Positions 7,155 through 9,361 of a stretch of 9,361 nucleotides of DNA are shown piece after piece. How positions within the stretch are numbered: the first letter of the stretch is position 1; each line of letters starts with the position of its first letter. Made by a program: the position numbers and the translations under genes. A model generated the notes under the pieces. The model saw nothing but the letters and a program-made list of their open reading frames with translations. It was not told the origin of the DNA and made no database searches. The stretch is from Bacteroidota bacterium (lineage in GTDB: Bacteria > Bacteroidota > Bacteroidia > Bacteroidales > UBA1556), in the NCBI GenBank assembly GCA_003973505.1, contig QNXT01000289.1, forward strand, positions 1 to 9,361, in the 5' to 3' direction.

Positions 7155-7162
7155 CAAAAATA
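7155..7162 (-). promoter_or_regulatory. Bacteroidota-type -7 promoter box for tsaD
   Basis: The minus strand reads TATTTTTG, an exact TAnnTTTG match. Transcription would start near 7149, leaving a leader of only about 10 bases before the ATG at 7139. It rules against the upstream TTG as start codon, since that TTG is the end of the box. No clear -33 element was found. Confidence 0.5.
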
Positions 7163-7206
7163 CAGAATAAACTTTGAAGTTGGCTTGAGATTTTTTTAGC
7201 TGTTAA

Positions 7207-7383
7207 ACAGATGCATACTGGTTTATGAAAACACCTTTAATGGTTAAAATAGACTTGCTAGGATTTATGTTTTGTCATGGTTTTTGTACCAAAAACGCAT
7301 GCCAAAACACAGGGTGAACAACCTCCTTTCCCAATGGCAAGCCATTGCTTATAAACAGGTGACCCCGATGGGGTCAGGCATAA
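7207..7383. repeat. Intergenic repeat unit, copy 1 (tsaD-phoH spacer)
   Basis: The core 7244-7383 differs from copy 2 at about eight of 141 positions by eye, one being an indel. The first 37 bases are less alike. The unit holds three hairpins: TGTTTTG/CAAAACA (7268-7274/7303-7309) enclosing GTTTTT/AAAAAC (7280-7285/7291-7296); CAATGGC/GCCATTG (7332-7338/7341-7347); and TGACCCC/GGGGTCA (7360-7366/7370-7376). No open frame of note crosses it. Confidence 0.85.
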
Positions 7384-7415
7384 GCTACAAATCGTTTCAA
7401 GCTAATTTTTACCAT

Positions 7416-7593
7416 ACAGATGTATATTCGTTATAAAAACTTATTGTAAGGATTAAAATAGACTTGCTACGATTTATGTTTTTTCAATGGTTTTTGTACC
7501 AAAAACGCATGCCAAAACACAGTATGAACGACATCCTTTCCCAATGGCAAGCCATTGCTTATAAACAGGTGACCTCGATGGGGTCAGGCATAA
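7416..7593. repeat. Intergenic repeat unit, copy 2, abutting the phoH stop
   Basis: This is the second copy, offset 209-210 bp from the first. It ends one base before the phoH stop codon. The CAATGGC/GCCATTG hairpin (7542-7557) is unchanged. In the last hairpin (7570-7586) one C is now T, turning a C-G pair into a T-G wobble so that the stem survives. The nested outer stem is weakened by a one-base insertion. The 32-base stretch 7384-7415 between the copies shows nothing. Confidence 0.85.
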
Positions 7594-8931
7594 CTACAAT
7601 AAATCATTAGCCAAATTGGCCAATTCAGAACGCTCTCCTTTTTCAAGTTTTATATGCGCATATAAATCATTATTTTTCACTTTATCAATAAGATATGACA
7701 AACCATTGGACTGTGAATCGAGATAAGGCGTATCAATTTGATACACATCACCTGTGAAAATAATTTTGGTATTTTCTCCCGCTCTGGTAATTATGGTTTT
7801 TATTTCATGCGGTGTAAGGTTTTGTGCTTCGTCCACTATAAAAATAATATTCGACAGACTTCGTCCACGAATATATGCCAAAGGCGAAATCAGGAGTTTC
7901 TCCTTTTCCAACATCATATCAAAGCTCTTATACTCACGATCGTTTTCATTAAATTGATTTTTAATAAATTTCAAATTATCGAAAAGAGGCTCCATATAGG
8001 GGTTCAACTTCGATTTGATATCGCCCGGCAAATAACCAATATCTTTATTGCTTAAAGGCACAACAGGCCGAGCCAAAAAAATCTGTTTATAATCGCGTTT
8101 TTGCTCCAAAGCTCCTGCCAAAGCCAAAAGTGTTTTCCCTGTACCGGCAACACCTTGTAGCGTAACCAGCTTTACATCAGGATTGAGTAAAGCATGCAGC
8201 GCAAATACCTGTTCGGCATTTCGAGGACGTATGCGCAAGGAAGTTCGTTTCTCCACTCGCTCAATCAACTTAGTAATCGGATTATAAAAGGCTAGTGCAG
8301 ATGATTTTCCATTACGCAGTATAAAATACTGATTTGCAATGGGGTCTTCCAATCCAATATCCACAGGGCTGACAAAACCATCATCGTAGATTTTAACAAT
8401 CACCTCCGATTCCAGATTTTCAATAAGCTTCATTCCGGTATAAAGCTCTTCAACATTCTGGATTTTTCCTGTTTGAAAATCTTCGGCTAATAGATTCAGC
8501 GACTTGGCTTTCAGACGTAAGTTTACATCTTTGGTAACCATAATCACACGATGTTCGGGATATTGCTCTTTAAGCAAAAGGGCTGCATTCAAAATTTTAT
8601 GATCGGCTTTATTGTCTCCAAAAACCTTCGTAGCATCAAGGTTTTTCGGAACCGCATTCATCACAACAATCATTTTTCCTTTCGACTTACCATTAAGGGG
8701 AATCCAATCGGTAAGTAAACCATCCTCCGACAATTTATCCATAATTCGGATAAACTCACGGGCTTCAAAATTCTTTGTTTCATTGCCTTTCTTAAAGTTA
8801 TCGAGCTCCTCTAATACGGTAATCGGAATTGCCACATCGTTTTCTTCGAAACTCATAATGGCGTTGTGATTGTACAAAATTACAGAGGTATCCAGTACAA
8901 AAATCTTCTTTTGTTTTTTCTTTCTTGGCAT
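7594..8931 (-). CDS. phoH: PIN-PhoH protein (PhoH2/YlaK type), predicted RNase and RNA helicase
   Basis: The 445-aa cytoplasmic protein joins two domains. An N-terminal PIN nuclease domain (about 10-155) has FVLDTS with D14, the PITVLEELD acids near 41-44, NKADHKIL with D110, and VTKDVNLRLKA with D135. A C-terminal PhoH ATPase domain (about 235-445) has the Walker A GVAGTGKT (260-267), Walker B IIFIVDEAQNL (362-372), TGDVYQID (393-400) and a late arginine-containing stretch KGERSELA (431-438). Related PhoH2 proteins unwind and cut RNA in an ATP-dependent way. The ATG at 8931 (MPRKKKQ) is the natural start; a longer frame from a TTG at 9015 would add 28 residues before the PIN fold. No antitoxin-like small gene precedes it, unlike mycobacterial phoAT-phoH2. 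Confidence 0.94.
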   Translation of the reverse strand: MPRKKKQKKIFVLDTSVILYNHNAIMSFEENDVAIPITVLEELDNFKKGNETKNFEAREFIRIMDKLSEDGLLTDWIPLNGKSKGKMIVVMNAVPKNLDATKVFGDNKADHKILNAALLLKEQYPEHRVIMVTKDVNLRLKAKSLNLLAEDFQTGKIQNVEELYTGMKLIENLESEVIVKIYDDGFVSPVDIGLEDPIANQYFILRNGKSSALAFYNPITKLIERVEKRTSLRIRPRNAEQVFALHALLNPDVKLVTLQGVAGTGKTLLALAGALEQKRDYKQIFLARPVVPLSNKDIGYLPGDIKSKLNPYMEPLFDNLKFIKNQFNENDREYKSFDMMLEKEKLLISPLAYIRGRSLSNIIFIVDEAQNLTPHEIKTIITRAGENTKIIFTGDVYQIDTPYLDSQSNGLSYLIDKVKNNDLYAHIKLEKGERSELANLANDLL

Positions 8932-9361
8932 AGGGTCTGGTAATTCGTGAATAAAATGATGAACTTGGTGCAGTAAATATAAATCAGAAATCGATAAATT
9001 TTTATTGATAAACAAACATGTGCTAACAATGGCAAGTTGAAAACCTTTTATTGTTGAATCATAAACCCAAAAACAGTCTACGTATTGCTATTATTTATTT
9101 TTGGGCTAATTATTCCTCAAAAAAAGCCTCAATAACTTCACTCAAACCAAGCCTAAACAGGGTAAACGCATCTAAATTCTATTAATAGTCTTATGTTATT
9201 TAATCTAAAGCCTAGAAATATTAATTCTATAATACCATCCATTTTACCTGATCGGCACCTGTCTCCCGAAGGTAGAGATAGTCTCCAAAGTAGAGTTCTT
9301 TATTAATACACTTAACTAATAGAATATCAGGGCAAACTAGCTCCCCCTTTGAAAAAGGGGG
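8932..9361. other. Non-coding stretch upstream of phoH
   Basis: I find no credible gene here. A TATATTTA box on the minus strand (8974-8981, seven of eight to TAnnTTTG) could drive phoH with a leader of about 36 bases. CCCAAAAA (9066-9073) pairs with TTTTTGGG (9098-9105) across 24 bases. GTCTCC...TAGAG occurs twice in tandem (9261-9277, 9281-9295). The longest frames are only about 30 codons and look random. Confidence 0.5.
9343..9361. repeat. GC-rich palindrome at the window edge
   Basis: CCCCCTTT (9343-9350), a three-base GAA loop, and AAAGGGGG (9354-9361) form a perfect 8-bp stem. It contrasts with the AT-rich surroundings. The window ends on its last base, so a longer arm or more copies may follow. 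From memory, CTCCCCCTTTGAA-type palindromes are scattered repeats in many Bacteroidota genomes. Confidence 0.6.

Noticed and set aside
7207..7593. Insertion sequence or transposon remnant
   Set aside because: There are no transposase fragments, no terminal inverted repeats at the unit ends and no target-site duplications that I can see.
8932..9015. 28-residue N-terminal extension of PhoH from a TTG
   Set aside because: The extension has no PIN-domain likeness, contains a possible promoter box, and the ATG at 8931 sits at the normal distance from LDTS.
8932..9100. Possible small antitoxin gene upstream of phoH, as in mycobacterial phoAT-phoH2
   Set aside because: The ATG at 9019 stops after five codons, and no other small frame with a plausible start is adjacent.
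9135..9245. 29-codon minus-strand frame beginning MDGIIELIF
   Set aside because: It is too short, with no ribosome site, no recognisable motif and a composition like the AT-rich spacer.

Overview
The window looks like ordinary chromosome from a member of the Bacteroidota. Evidence: AT-rich DNA, promoter-like TAnnTTTG boxes with few Shine-Dalgarno sites, a short archaeal/eukaryotic-type prolyl-tRNA synthetase, a FadL/OmpP1-type outer-membrane protein with the INPAGIGLYKKSELS-type N-terminus seen in that phylum, and a PIN-PhoH protein. The genus cannot be fixed from the sequence.

Layout. Bases 1-2479 (minus strand) carry a two-gene envelope unit: a low-complexity lipoprotein (893-2479) followed after 41 bp by the first 283 codons of a FadL-like outer-membrane protein that runs off the left edge. 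A divergent spacer with an 8-bp inverted repeat and a good TAnnTTTG box separates this from proS (2598-4073, plus). A cluster of REP-like palindromes starts directly at the proS stop and fills the gap to mazG (4279-5058). mazG overlaps by one base a PAP2-family phosphatase gene (5058-5942). The convergent spacer 5943-6119 holds a perfect 15-bp inverted repeat. On the minus strand, phoH (7594-8931) lies upstream of tsaD (6120-7139). They are separated by a 454-bp non-coding stretch built largely from a tandemly duplicated unit of about 177 bp with internal hairpins. Bases 8932-9361 contain no credible gene and end in a GC-rich palindrome cut by the window edge.

Functions. Four genes are housekeeping: proS (tRNA charging), tsaD (t6A37 tRNA modification), mazG (NTP pyrophosphohydrolase) and phoH (predicted RNase/helicase). 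Three are envelope genes: the lipoprotein, the FadL-like porin and the PAP2 phosphatase. I see no defence system, mobile-element protein, CRISPR array, RNA gene or biosynthetic cluster. The unusual material is the repeat-built lipoprotein and four different families of intergenic palindromic repeats, three of them lying against gene ends.
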